A stretch of DNA of 64,000 nucleotides. It comes from Brevibacillus brevis NBRC 100599 (GTDB taxonomy: Bacteria > Bacillota > Bacilli > Brevibacillales > Brevibacillaceae). This document shows, piece after piece, positions 1-7,697 of the stretch. Position 1 is the stretch's first letter, and every line of letters begins with the position of its first letter. The notes under the pieces were generated by a model, which saw nothing but the letters and a program-made list of their open reading frames with translations, did no database searches and had not been told where the DNA came from. Position numbers and translations under genes: made by a program. The stretch lies in contig NC_012491.1 of assembly GCF_000010165.1 (NCBI RefSeq), positions 2,040,001 to 2,104,000 on the forward strand, in the 5' to 3' direction.

Positions 1-200
1 ATTCATATCTGGTAGATAGGTTTTTATTGCAGGGAAGTTCTTTTGGATTTTATTTATGTTTGTCAGTGTCGGGGTCAATATCTTTTTACTGGGCTCATTT
101 TATTACCGATAGAAAGATGAATATAAAACTTGCAGTAATACCAGGGTATGTAATTATTATGTGTTTGGTTGGATTGCTGTTTAACTTGTCCCTATTCTAA
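1..200 (+). CDS. 3' end of a membrane protein gene (partial)
   Basis: An open frame enters from the left edge (first full codon at 3) and stops with TAA at 198-200, giving about 65 C-terminal residues. They are very hydrophobic, with two likely membrane helices (SFGFYLCLSVSGSISFYW and the final VIIMCLVGLLFNLSLF) separated by a short charged stretch, TDRKMNIK. It looks like the end of a polytopic membrane protein. The N-terminus and any diagnostic motif lie outside the window, so no family can be named. A perfect inverted repeat follows 39 bases after the stop. Confidence 0.6.
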   Translation, partial: SYLVDRFLLQGSSFGFYLCLSVSGSISFYWAHFITDRKMNIKLAVIPGYVIIMCLVGLLFNLSLF

Positions 201-238
201 AGAGACTTTTTGAGTCAATAATTTGCTTCATGGTTATC

Positions 239-286
239 AATGCGAAGAGGCACCATCCTGTCTGATAGGAGGTGCCTCTTCGCATT
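239..286. terminator. Inverted repeat between convergent genes, probable bidirectional terminator
   Basis: A perfect 16-base stem (239-254 pairing with 271-286, core GCGAAGAGGCACC) has a 16-base loop. It sits between the stop of the left-edge gene and the stop of the minus-strand DUF2935 gene. T-tracts are poor on both sides, so termination is inferred from stem strength and position. Confidence 0.6.
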
Positions 287-332
287 ATTGAGACGGGTTT
301 AAAAGTATCCGATAGATGTTCCTCCTGTTTCG

Positions 333-1124
333 CTACTTTGCGTGTGTGAGGGATATCTCAAAAGCATCTAAAATCTCTAGAAAATGCGAAGCTTCTCTAA
401 ATACATGGTCAGCGAGCAATGGGGGGATTATGCTCTTAATTTTGCATTCCTCAATCAAATCACGAGCTGTTTTTTTGAAGTCGCGCAATTGACGAACGGA
501 TACGCGATTTTGATCCACAAATTGATTCAGTAGTGGTTTCGTTTGAGATTGGGGACGCATGGAATCAAGATCCTGAGCTTGGAACAATAATTGATCAAAA
601 TCATGGCTGAATTCTCTAGCTTGGTCCACTAGCTTTCTTTCAGAAGGATCGAGCAGATGGTTAATAAATTTCGCATGGTCTGCCATGATTCGCAGGAAAA
701 AGACATTTTCATTAATCACCGCATCAGGTAAGGGATCAAGGTTTCCTGTATTCAATTGTTCTAATCGATTCCGAAAATAAGCAGCCTCCCTGCTCACATG
801 ATCGACCAACAGCGGAAAGTTGTTACCACCGATTTTGCATTGAATAATGAGTCCGAGTACTTTGCGTTTAAAAGCCCAAATATAGGAAACGGCATTGTGA
901 ACGAGTTGATTAAAGTCATAGATTCGTTGAGGGTCTACGTCAGAAGGAAAAGCAAGTGCTTGGCTTTCAATTTCTTCAAAAATGCTGTAAAAGCGATCCG
1001 CTTCCTCAATCAATTTTGTGTCTTCGCAGTTAAAGCCCAATTTGAGAAACAGGGAGTGTTCTTTCATGATGCGAGACCAAAACCGTATTTCCTCTAATGA
1101 TCGATCAACAAAAACATCTGCCAT
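333..1124 (-). CDS. DUF2935 domain protein (copy 1)
   Basis: The protein has 263 residues and two helical repeats. Each repeat has a helix with an H-x-x-F signature (MKEHSLFLKLGF near residue 20; MADHAKFINHLL near 145) and a helix with a DH-x-x-RE-A signature (LVDHVSREAAYF near 107; LADHVFREASHF near 240). This is the DUF2935 pattern known from Bacilli. The regular His/Glu/Asp placement resembles metal-binding helical bundles, but no function is established. The start is the ATG at 1124, preceded by GGAGG with a six-base gap, rather than the in-frame ATG five codons upstream. A second copy lies at 1628-2434. Confidence 0.85.
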   Translation of the reverse strand: MADVFVDRSLEEIRFWSRIMKEHSLFLKLGFNCEDTKLIEEADRFYSIFEEIESQALAFPSDVDPQRIYDFNQLVHNAVSYIWAFKRKVLGLIIQCKIGGNNFPLLVDHVSREAAYFRNRLEQLNTGNLDPLPDAVINENVFFLRIMADHAKFINHLLDPSERKLVDQAREFSHDFDQLLFQAQDLDSMRPQSQTKPLLNQFVDQNRVSVRQLRDFKKTARDLIEECKIKSIIPPLLADHVFREASHFLEILDAFEISLTHAK

Positions 1125-1177
1125 GTTGTACCTCCGCATAAGGATTTGGGCGGATCAAAGCCCATTTCCACTTTTGA

Positions 1178-1194
1178 TCATACATGATGTATGA
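1178..1194. promoter_or_regulatory. 17-bp palindrome upstream of the DUF2935 gene
   Basis: TCATACAT-G-ATGTATGA is a perfect palindrome around a central G, 54 bases upstream of the DUF2935 start. Its size and symmetry suit a dimeric repressor. No repressor is identified and I see no convincing sigma-A promoter beside it. Confidence 0.35.
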
Positions 1195-1263
1195 CTATGC
1201 GTTTACCCAGTTTCGTGAATGGGCATGAGCACAGAATTAAGAAATTATTGGCTTGTCCCACAA

Positions 1264-1290
1264 AAAAACTCCCGGTAAAGGGAGTTTTCC
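1264..1290 (-). terminator. Terminator of the His-rich microprotein gene
   Basis: Read on the minus strand, AAAACTCCC and GGGAGTTTT form a hairpin with a six-base loop, followed by a run of seven T. It starts a few bases after the stop of the 62-residue gene, supporting that gene as a real transcription unit. Confidence 0.8.
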
Positions 1291-1294
1291 CATG

Positions 1295-1483
1295 TCAAAA
1301 ACGACGCATCGAATGCATTTGCATTCTGTGGTGATGGGCCCTCATGCGATGGAAGTGTTCTCTTTCTCTAAAGGTATGATGACGCAGTCGGTCATGACGA
1401 TGTTCAAAAGCTAAAGAGCGAAAACGTTCTGCTTGCCTCATATGGTGATGCATACGCTGTCTATGATGATCAATTGGATCCAT
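1295..1483 (-). CDS. His/Arg/Met-rich microprotein (62 aa)
   Basis: This 62-residue protein contains about 15 His, 15 Arg and 7 Met and no Cys or Lys. HH and HHH clusters are spread along its length (DHHRQRMHHHM, RHHTFRERE, AHHHRMQMHSM). A purine-rich site (AAGGGGGTAG) lies ahead of the ATG and a strong terminator lies just behind the stop, so the gene is likely real. The composition suggests binding of transition metals or of nucleic acid or another polyanion. I know no named family. It lies between two DUF2935 genes on the same strand, itself a possible metal-binding family, which may be a functional hint or coincidence. Confidence 0.7.
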   Translation of the reverse strand: MDPIDHHRQRMHHHMRQAERFRSLAFEHRHDRLRHHTFREREHFHRMRAHHHRMQMHSMRRF

Positions 1484-1627
1484 AACACTACCCCCTTAAC
1501 CGTTGGTACTGATAGGATATGAGGACAGCTTTCTGCTTGCTTATGCATGAGTGGATATCGCGAAGAAAGAATGAAAAAGAGGCGTAAAGCCTTTAACTTT
1601 CGCCCAGTTCTGAACAAGGTTAATCTT

Positions 1628-2434
1628 TTACTCGGTTCGCGGTCTTGTCGGGAAACAGTCTGGTGATGGCACGTCGGAAACCTCAGATAGCTTCATCAAA
1701 TAGTAGCATTCTTCCCGGGACATATGGTCGGCCATGAGCGGGGAGAAAACTCCTAGCAATTCATCGCGCATCCGCATCTCTTCCAATTCATGTAAGAATA
1801 CCTGAAAAAGCTTCATTTCCATTTCTGCTTGATGGTTAAAACGGCGCAGTGCCGGGAAGTTATCCAAGTTTGTTCGGAGATACCCAGCTAATTCCACCGC
1901 TTTCAGGTAAAAATGCTCGAACTGTTTGGTAAATTGTTCACTTTTACGCTGATAATCTTTTTCCACCATGTCCAAAAGGGAAGTGATGGTGGCTGCATGC
2001 CCGACCGCATCGGATAGCCACAGAAGGTGGAGCTCTACCGGGTGATTGGCAGGTGGCAAGCTTCCGGAGAGGAAGGCATGCAAAATACGTTCATACTCTT
2101 CTAGTTCATTGACCATGTGGTTCATAAACGTTGGAGGAAGACTGATCGATATTTTACTGATGAGGTGCCTTTCCAGAATGTGGAGTTTAAATTCACGCAG
2201 CTGTTGCGTGAGTTCACTTGCCTGCTGGTTGAGTGCGTCTAGTTCATCGGAAGATAGATTCTGCCTGGCGATATCCAGTAAGTTATCAAATGACACAATA
2301 AAGTATACAGCTTTTTCAATCTCCTGCTCTTCATTCGGAGCGAGTGATTGAAAAATAAAGCGGGCATGATCGCCCAGAATCTGAAGCCAGAAACGATGCT
2401 CAAACAACATACTTTCCCTTATAGGAGCATTCAC
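1628..2434 (-). CDS. DUF2935 domain protein (copy 2)
   Basis: This 268-residue protein is paralogous to the one at 333-1124. It has the same two-repeat layout: MLFEHRFWLQILGDHARFIF near the N-terminus, PTFMNHMVNELEEYERIL, LWLSDAVGHAATI in the middle, and PLMADHMSREECYYL at the C-terminus. The start is the GTG at 2434, preceded by TAAGGAGG with a suitable gap. The open frame runs about 50 codons further upstream, but that part overlaps the divergent neighbour's leader and has no ribosome site. Function is unknown. Confidence 0.85.
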   Translation of the reverse strand: MNAPIRESMLFEHRFWLQILGDHARFIFQSLAPNEEQEIEKAVYFIVSFDNLLDIARQNLSSDELDALNQQASELTQQLREFKLHILERHLISKISISLPPTFMNHMVNELEEYERILHAFLSGSLPPANHPVELHLLWLSDAVGHAATITSLLDMVEKDYQRKSEQFTKQFEHFYLKAVELAGYLRTNLDNFPALRRFNHQAEMEMKLFQVFLHELEEMRMRDELLGVFSPLMADHMSREECYYLMKLSEVSDVPSPDCFPTRPRTE

Positions 2435-2500
2435 TGTTGTTCCCTCCTTACTCCACATCAAAATATGTAAAAACGCCCAGAAGTGTGTGACGGATTGACC

Positions 2501-2531
2501 TTGACTCACAAATGGACATAAATGGTAAAAT
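2501..2531 (+). promoter_or_regulatory. Possible sigma-A promoter of the DUF1648 gene
   Basis: TTGACT (2501-2506) and TAAAAT (2526-2531) are separated by 19 bases, slightly long. They lie in the divergent region 34-64 bases ahead of the ATG. Confidence 0.4.
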
Positions 2532-2564
2532 ACTTGTAGGAGGAGCAGCAGTAGGGGGGAGAAT

Positions 2565-3059
2565 ATGAAGAGACCAATCACAAATATACCAAAGACAGGC
2601 AGCGAACGGTTATGGGATGTAGTTGGTTGCTTATTTTTTGTGGGATCACTACTCTTTTTAGTCTTTGCATGGAATAAGCTTCCTGACGAGGTGCCTGCCC
2701 ATTACGATTCCTTGGGGGAAGTAGACCGCTGGGGTTCAAAATGGGAGTTGCTTCTTTTGCCTGGGATTGGCGTCTTTATCATTTTCCTCATGCAGGTACT
2801 CGAAAAACATCCGGAGCTACATAACTACCCAGCACGCTTCTCTGAATCGAATGCCGAGCAGTTTTATTTGCACAGTCGAAAAATCGTGAACCAAATAAAA
2901 AATAGTTGCTTAATTATTTTTTCCGTAATCTTGTTAGAGTCGGTTTCCATTGCTCTAGGCTGGGGAGGCGGCTTTGGGAAGTGGTTTCTGCCGATCACGA
3001 TCATTGGGATGATCGTTTTGCTTGTGATAGGAATCGTGAAACAAAAAAAGATTCAATGA
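2565..3059 (+). CDS. DUF1648 domain membrane protein
   Basis: This 164-residue membrane protein has about four helices (near residues 17-36, 62-77, 112-132 and 139-158). The loop after helix 1 carries the DUF1648 signature LPDEVPAHYD-x4-EVDRWGSK. Related Bacillus proteins (the SdpI/YvaZ-like DUF1648 group) sit in the membrane as immunity or signalling proteins, but this short single-domain form has no assigned role. The start has a GGGGGGAG site six bases upstream. It is divergent from the second DUF2935 gene and no toxin gene is next to it. Confidence 0.8.
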   Translation: MKRPITNIPKTGSERLWDVVGCLFFVGSLLFLVFAWNKLPDEVPAHYDSLGEVDRWGSKWELLLLPGIGVFIIFLMQVLEKHPELHNYPARFSESNAEQFYLHSRKIVNQIKNSCLIIFSVILLESVSIALGWGGGFGKWFLPITIIGMIVLLVIGIVKQKKIQ

Positions 3060-3071
3060 GAATAGTAAGCG

Positions 3072-3110
3072 AGGGGGCCTTCTAACGGAAAGGGCCTTTT
3101 CTTTGTTTTT
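3072..3110 (+). terminator. Probable terminator after the DUF1648 gene
   Basis: GGGGGCCTT and AAAGGGCC form an imperfect hairpin followed by TTTTCTTTGTTTTTT. It starts 13 bases after the stop. Confidence 0.55.
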
Positions 3111-3140
3111 TGCAACAAAAATCATGAGGACATATGTCCT
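3110..3140 (+). promoter_or_regulatory. Promoter with a 14-bp palindrome, candidate Crp/Fnr-family site
   Basis: AGGACATATGTCCT (3127-3140) is a perfect 14-bp palindrome. A possible TTGCAA -35 (3110-3115) lies 17 bases before a TATGTC -10 (3133-3138) inside it. The size and the ACA-NN-TGT centre resemble PrfA-type sites of the Crp/Fnr superfamily. The operon that follows encodes a Crp/Fnr regulator, so autoregulation is plausible but inferred. Confidence 0.45.
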
Positions 3141-3198
3141 TCCCTATCCACCTTGCCATCCTTTTTAATTAGGAACAGATCAGTGTGAGGTGAGAGGG

Positions 3199-3624
3199 AT
3201 GAAAGGAATTATTTTTGCTATTTTGGGCGGTGTTTTCATTACCTTGCAAGGGGTAGCGAATGCAAGAATCAGTCAAGATATTGGTACTTGGCAAACCGCG
3301 ACACTTACGCAGTTAACGGGCTTTCTCACGGCTTTTATACTCCTGTTGTTTTTTCGAGATGGAAAATGGCAGGCATATAGGCGAGTGAAACCGTTATATT
3401 TGACAGGTGGGACACTCGCAGCGTTTATCATTTTTAGCAATGTTACGGCTATCCAGCATATCGGGGTAACCATGACGATTTCAGCTGTCTTGATTGCGCA
3501 GCTTAGCCTGACTTTTCTCATTGATAGCAATGGGTGGTTCGGTGTCGATAAACAAAAGATGAGGCTACCGCATTTTATTGGGATCGGGATGATGATTCTG
3601 GGTGTGCTGATACTGAGATCCTGA
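3199..3624 (+). CDS. YdcZ-type (DUF606) DMT transporter, first copy
   Basis: This 141-residue protein has four to five hydrophobic helices. It opens with GIIFAILGGVFITLQGVANARIS and has GTWQTATLTQLTGF after the first helix, the hallmark of YdcZ/DUF606 small transporters of the drug/metabolite superfamily. Members are half-size and are thought to act as dimers. The start is the ATG at 3199, preceded by GAGGTGAG; the in-frame GTG at 3190 is too close to that site. The gene is first in a three-gene run with a Crp/Fnr regulator and a second YdcZ copy. The substrate cannot be inferred. Confidence 0.85.
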   Translation: MKGIIFAILGGVFITLQGVANARISQDIGTWQTATLTQLTGFLTAFILLLFFRDGKWQAYRRVKPLYLTGGTLAAFIIFSNVTAIQHIGVTMTISAVLIAQLSLTFLIDSNGWFGVDKQKMRLPHFIGIGMMILGVLILRS

Positions 3625-3647
3625 TAGCGAGAGGGGGAAACAGAGGG

Positions 3648-4346
3648 ATGAAGGAAATCGAAAATCGTGAGCTTTTGCAACAATATCTCCATGAACATCA
3701 GTTAGCGTCTGTTTTTTATGAGCCTTTTCTGCCGCATTTGTCCTTGTACCAATTTGATCATGGGGAGCTCATTTGTGCCCAGGGTGAGGCGGCCTGTCAC
3801 CTGTATGTTTTGGTGAAGGGAAAAGTAAAGGTTTTTACGACTTCCCCCGAAGGAAAAACGTTGATCCTATCCTTTAAAAAGCCCCTTGAAGTGATCGGAG
3901 ATATTGAGTATGTAAGAGGAATTTCTTACCAGAATTCGGTAGAAGCGGCCTCGTCTGTTCAGATGATCGGGATTCATTATCGCTGGTTGAAAAAATACGG
4001 GACAGACTACGCTCCACTCCTGCAATTTTTACTGCAAATCATTACGAATAAATTTTGTGTGAAGTCCAACACACTAAGCATCAACCTTTTGTACCCAGTA
4101 GAAGTACGTTTCGCGCGTTATTTGTTGTCCGTTTCGATAGAGGAGTGGAATTCTGCCAACAGAGAACAGATCAGTACGAGCTATCTCTTGGATGCAGCGA
4201 ATATGATTGGAACGAGCTACAGACATTTGAATCGGGTCATTCAACAGTTCTGCAAGGAGGGACTGATTGAGCGTGCCAATGGATACCTTCTAATCAAGGA
4301 TAGGGAAGGTTTAGCTAAAATGGCGAGCGAGACTCCCAACGAATAA
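3648..4346 (+). CDS. Crp/Fnr-family transcriptional regulator, YeiL-like
   Basis: This 232-residue regulator has an N-terminal cyclic-nucleotide-binding-like barrel (about residues 30-125, with GELICAQGEAACHLYVLVKGKVKVF) and a C-terminal winged helix (about 165-222). The recognition helix lies near TSYLLDAANMIGTSYRHLNRV. I see no four-Cys iron-sulfur arrangement of the Fnr type; the few Cys residues are scattered. Overall it resembles enterobacterial YeiL. It lies 23 bases after one YdcZ gene and 10 bases before another, so it probably controls this transporter pair. The palindrome at 3127-3140 is a candidate target. Confidence 0.85.
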   Translation: MKEIENRELLQQYLHEHQLASVFYEPFLPHLSLYQFDHGELICAQGEAACHLYVLVKGKVKVFTTSPEGKTLILSFKKPLEVIGDIEYVRGISYQNSVEAASSVQMIGIHYRWLKKYGTDYAPLLQFLLQIITNKFCVKSNTLSINLLYPVEVRFARYLLSVSIEEWNSANREQISTSYLLDAANMIGTSYRHLNRVIQQFCKEGLIERANGYLLIKDREGLAKMASETPNE

Positions 4347-4356
4347 GGAGACAGGA

Positions 4357-4836
4357 GTGTCAAAAAACATGGTAGTCGGGCTATTTTTCGCGTTACTGGC
4401 TGGCTTGTTGGTCAGCCTTCAAAATATTTTTAACAGGAAAGTAAGTGAACAGGCAGGAACATGGTCTACGACGACTCTTGTGCTTGGGATGGGGTTTCTG
4501 TCGTCTTTAACAATGGGTCTCATATTTGAAGGAAGTCAGTTGTTTTCACCTCAAACTATGCAGCCGTGGTACTGGTTCAGCGGCATGATCGGCGTTGGGG
4601 TGGTCTTTTGTTTGGTGCAAGGGATGAGACTGCTTGGCCCAACGTATGCCATCTCCATCGCGCTTACTGCCCAGCTCGGTTTTGCTTTATGGTCGGATTC
4701 AATCGGCTGGTTAGGGCTGATTCAAGTGCCGATTACTTTTACGCAATTGTTTGGGGTTCTGGTCATTGTCGGGGGTGTGATCGTATTTAAACTAGGCGGC
4801 GAATGGCAACAGAAACGCTCAATGAGTAAGATGTAA
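4357..4836 (+). CDS. YdcZ-type (DUF606) DMT transporter, second copy
   Basis: This 159-residue membrane protein has the same family pattern as the gene at 3199: VVGLFFALLAGLLVSLQNIFNRKVS, then GTWSTTTLVLGMGF, then GPTYAISIALTAQLGFALWSD. The start is the GTG at 4357, six bases after AAGGAG. It is the third gene of the operon. Two non-identical half-size transporters around one regulator suggest a heterodimeric exporter or importer, an inference by analogy with paired small DMT proteins. Confidence 0.85.
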   Translation: MSKNMVVGLFFALLAGLLVSLQNIFNRKVSEQAGTWSTTTLVLGMGFLSSLTMGLIFEGSQLFSPQTMQPWYWFSGMIGVGVVFCLVQGMRLLGPTYAISIALTAQLGFALWSDSIGWLGLIQVPITFTQLFGVLVIVGGVIVFKLGGEWQQKRSMSKM

Positions 4837-4844
4837 ATTTTTTA

Positions 4845-4907
4845 TTGACTTGATTTTGATCGTCATGATAAAATAAAAAATTTTAAATTCGATTTTTGTG
4901 TTATAAT
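4845..4907 (+). promoter_or_regulatory. Tandem sigma-A promoters of the CarD-family gene
   Basis: The first promoter is TTGACT (4845-4850), 18 bases, TAAAAT (4869-4874). The second is an extended -10, TGT-TATAAT (4899-4907), with no clear -35, ending 31 bases before the ATG. The stretch between is very A/T-rich. CarD proteins bind RNA polymerase at promoters, so dual promoters could serve feedback. Confidence 0.6.
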
Positions 4908-4938
4908 GGCTTTAGATTGCTTTGAAGGAGGTGGACGT

Positions 4939-5442
4939 ATGTTTCTAGTTGGAGACAAGGTTTTTTATCCGATCCATGGGGCAGGCGTAATCGAGGCGAT
5001 GGAGGAGAAAGAGTTTTTGGGTGAAAAACACCTCTATTATGTGCTCAACATGTCGCTGAAAGAGTTAAACATCATGGTCCCGGTTGAAAAGATGTCCGCT
5101 CTTGGTATCAGAAAGGTGGTCGAAGCCGACATTCTAGAGAATGTTTTGGCCGCCATGCTAGAGGGGCAACGCGACACCGCCTTGAATGCAGCACAGCGCT
5201 ACAAGCTTCATACAGAAAAAATGAAGAGTGGCGATATTTACGAGCAATCTGAGGTCATTCGCGATTTGGTTGGTATGAGTAAAGAAAAAGTGTTGGGAAC
5301 GAGTGACAAAGTGATGCTGGATAATGCGCAGCAGCTCCTCATTAGTGAGATTGAATTGGTAAAAGATGTAGATACGCAACAGGCAACAGAAATGCTAAAG
5401 CAAGCTGTATGCCCAGCAGAAATGTCTGAAATTGTCCCATAA
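4939..5442 (+). CDS. CarD/CdnL-family transcription regulator
   Basis: This 167-residue protein has an N-terminal RNA-polymerase-interacting domain (FLVGDKVFYPIHGAGVIEAMEEKEFLGEKHLYYVL, about residues 2-60) and a helical C-terminal domain (about 65-155). CarD/CdnL proteins contact the polymerase beta subunit and modulate open-complex stability. The ATG at 4939 follows AAGGAGGTGG; the open frame extends 11 codons further upstream but overlaps the promoter. It stands alone, bounded by its own promoters and a strong terminator. In Bacilli this family also includes shorter YdeB-like proteins. Confidence 0.88.
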   Translation: MFLVGDKVFYPIHGAGVIEAMEEKEFLGEKHLYYVLNMSLKELNIMVPVEKMSALGIRKVVEADILENVLAAMLEGQRDTALNAAQRYKLHTEKMKSGDIYEQSEVIRDLVGMSKEKVLGTSDKVMLDNAQQLLISEIELVKDVDTQQATEMLKQAVCPAEMSEIVP

Positions 5443-5463
5443 ATATTGTCTATACAAGGGAAG

Positions 5464-5502
5464 TAAGGGGAGTGATTGTTACTGCAATCGCCCCCTTTTT
5501 TG
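5464..5502. terminator. Terminator after the CarD-family gene
   Basis: GGGGAGTGATTG and CAATCGCCCC pair around a short loop, with six T after the stem. It lies between convergent genes and serves mainly the plus strand. Confidence 0.8.
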
Positions 5503-5510
5503 TTTGTCTG

Positions 5511-6479
5511 TTAGAGCAACAAGCTGCGATCGAGGGAAAATTCTTGGCGACTGGCAAACTGGTGATAACCAGCACGTAAAAAGGCTTTGGCCATTGGCGT
5601 GTTTTTTACATCGGTATCTGCGCGGATGTATGTTTTGCCAGCTTGTACAAGAACGTCTGTGGCTTGCTTCAGCAATTGATCAATATAGCCGTGTCCTCTT
5701 TGCTCGGGGAGAACACCGATGTATCCAATCGTAGCAAAGGTAGGGCTGACTGTAGGTATCAAAAATCCAATGAGCTCATTTTTTTCGGTATAGGCAAGCT
5801 GCCACCATTCGGGTTCGTATTTCATTTGTTGCAAATCTTGGAACATTTCCTGCGCTTGGACTTGAGGGCCTTTTTCCAAGCGCTGTTCTGTTATTTGTTG
5901 ATCATGGGTGAATTGCGAGACACGCAGGATGGCATCCACAAATGCAGCCTCACCGACCTCAGGAAGACTGCGGTACAAGATCAGATCATGCGTTCCTTTT
6001 GACGATATAGCAGTTGCCTCGTTCGAAGCATGCCATTCGAATCGGTTTGTTTCCCGGCTAATCTGAAAGCCGAGCGCCTCCAGAACATTTCTTTGCTCTT
6101 GGTGATCCGTTTGCCATTGGGGAGAGGAGGAAGGGGAATCCAGAACATAGCCGATTTTCTCCGATAGATTTCCAGCCATGAGTGTAAAGACTTCGCGTAA
6201 AAAATGAGCTCCGAGGGAAGAACATTCTGTTTCTTTCCATGGAAGCTCCCACAAAACCAAATCAGTCGCTTGCTTACTGCCAGGCAATGTCCAGAAGGCA
6301 AGACGACCAGCGATCTCACCCTGTACCTCCAGAACGAAGCACCAGTCTTGACGCATGGCTCCTTGTGTAAACATTTTATCGAGATAAGCAGCGATATCAT
6401 CCCGAACGGAAGCAGGGTGATCCGGGAAGGCCAGAAATGCAGGTAAATCCTCCGAATCGATACGGCGAACGGTGATCAT
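5511..6479 (-). CDS. GNAT-family acetyltransferase (322 aa, two-part)
   Basis: The C-terminal half (about residues 165-320) is a GNAT domain: ELIGFLIPTVSPTFATIGYIGVLPEQRGHGYIDQLLKQA, where QRGHGY is the acetyl-CoA pyrophosphate loop. The N-terminal half (ITVRRIDSEDLPAFLAFPDHP, then GEIAGRLAFWTLPG) looks like a degenerate second GNAT domain. At twice single-domain length it belongs to the tandem-GNAT group. The start is the ATG at 6479, with AAAGGAG ten to eleven bases upstream. No substrate can be inferred and no operon partner is visible. Confidence 0.8.
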   Translation of the reverse strand: MITVRRIDSEDLPAFLAFPDHPASVRDDIAAYLDKMFTQGAMRQDWCFVLEVQGEIAGRLAFWTLPGSKQATDLVLWELPWKETECSSLGAHFLREVFTLMAGNLSEKIGYVLDSPSSSPQWQTDHQEQRNVLEALGFQISRETNRFEWHASNEATAISSKGTHDLILYRSLPEVGEAAFVDAILRVSQFTHDQQITEQRLEKGPQVQAQEMFQDLQQMKYEPEWWQLAYTEKNELIGFLIPTVSPTFATIGYIGVLPEQRGHGYIDQLLKQATDVLVQAGKTYIRADTDVKNTPMAKAFLRAGYHQFASRQEFSLDRSLLL

Positions 6480-6579
6480 GCAAGGCATCTCTCCTTTGTA
6501 ACTATCCATAGTTATTTTGTTAGTTACAAATGAATTTTACCAAAATGTTCTGTAAATCGTCAATCGTGGTCTATGTAGG

Positions 6580-6625
6580 AAAAGAGGAAGGGGAGGAGCA
6601 AACTGCCCGCTCCCTCGTTTGCTCC
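6580..6625 (-). terminator. Probable terminator of the CapA-like gene
   Basis: On the minus strand GGAGCAAAC and GTTTGCTCC (stem 6595-6625) form a nine-pair hairpin followed by a C/T-rich tail. It begins a few bases past the stop of the CapA-like gene. Confidence 0.5.
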
Positions 6626-6629
6626 TGTG

Positions 6630-7697
6630 TTATTCAATCAATACGCCCCGCGACCTGCCTATGATGCGGATGGCCCGACTCCACAGCAGCTGGAGCTTTT
6701 TTCTCAGCAGGGGTCGCACATACAGATCAGGGCTTTTCAAGTAGGAACGCATGGGGATGACACGAAAGCATATACGTCCTTGATTTACATATCGTTGCGA
6801 AAACGTCGGGATGACGGAAATTTGCTCGAGTGAAATCTGATTCCTCTCATCTTTTTCGACAGTAAATCGCAGGATTGCTCCGCACTGGGATTGATCAAAC
6901 GAAAGCATTTTCTCTGATGTAAAATTGCCCAAAGAATACGCGACTAATGTTTGTCTCTTTGTCCCGTGAGGAGTCATGATACTCGGAGTGACAACAGGCT
7001 GCAGAACATGTGGGTGAGCCCCGAGGATGACATCAGCACCATTGTCGAGCAGGCTTTGTACGAGCTGCCGCTGGCGCGTCGTCGGTGTATAGCGGAATTC
7101 AATCCCAAAGTGAAGGGAGATGATCACGACATCGACCAGAGGACGAACTTTTCTCAAGTCGGATAATATCGTGTCAAGATGAAGAAGTCGGACGATCCAT
7201 GGTGTATGAGCGGGGATCACCTGCTTGTTTGTCCCGTAGGTATAAGCAAGCATGGCGATGCGAATGCCGTTTACCTCCTTGATCAGGTAGGTATTTGCCT
7301 CGTCGGGGCTTCGATAGGTTCCGGTATGAACAAGTTTGTAACGATCCAAAACATCAAGGGTTCGGCATAGTCCGGTTACTCCGCCATCCAGACAGTGGTT
7401 ATTCACTGTAGTCAATACGTCAAATCCAGATGTTTTCAAGTCCCGAGCCAATTCATCTGGACAGTTGAAGCGAGGGTAACCGGTTCGTGCCGAGCCGATT
7501 TGATAGGGCTGTGTTTTCCCGGAAAAAGTGGTTTCTAAATTGCCAATCGTGAGATCCGCCGCTGAGAGAATTGGTGCCACGGGATGAAACATATCGGTAA
7601 AAGAGAATTGATCTGTACCAGGCAATCTGGCAGTTGCCACCTGCTCTTTCCACATCAGGATGTCGCCTACAGCGGCGATCGTAGCCTTCTTTTTCAT
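6630..7697 (-). CDS. CapA-family (poly-gamma-glutamate synthesis type) phosphoesterase
   Basis: This 355-residue protein has the CapA/PgsA calcineurin-like pattern: AAVGDILM near residue 10, IGNLETTFSG near 52, TTVNNHCLDGGVTGL near 97 (usual NNH motif), IISLHFGIE near 190, and ILGAHPHVLQP near 225 (GxHPH). Family members take part in making or anchoring poly-gamma-glutamate capsules, though many are uncharacterised. Unlike PgsA of Bacillus, no N-terminal membrane anchor or signal peptide is visible. The start at 7697 follows GGGGAGGTGA. It is divergent from a MurF-like ligase, a pairing that echoes the CapA/CapB amide-ligase combination. Confidence 0.85.
   Translation of the reverse strand: MKKKATIAAVGDILMWKEQVATARLPGTDQFSFTDMFHPVAPILSAADLTIGNLETTFSGKTQPYQIGSARTGYPRFNCPDELARDLKTSGFDVLTTVNNHCLDGGVTGLCRTLDVLDRYKLVHTGTYRSPDEANTYLIKEVNGIRIAMLAYTYGTNKQVIPAHTPWIVRLLHLDTILSDLRKVRPLVDVVIISLHFGIEFRYTPTTRQRQLVQSLLDNGADVILGAHPHVLQPVVTPSIMTPHGTKRQTLVAYSLGNFTSEKMLSFDQSQCGAILRFTVEKDERNQISLEQISVIPTFSQRYVNQGRICFRVIPMRSYLKSPDLYVRPLLRKKLQLLWSRAIRIIGRSRGVLIE

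Noticed and set aside
2435-2581. Hydrophobic N-terminal extension of the second DUF2935 protein
   Set aside because: It would look like a signal peptide but overlaps the divergent promoter, and the GTG at 2434 has a strong TAAGGAGG.
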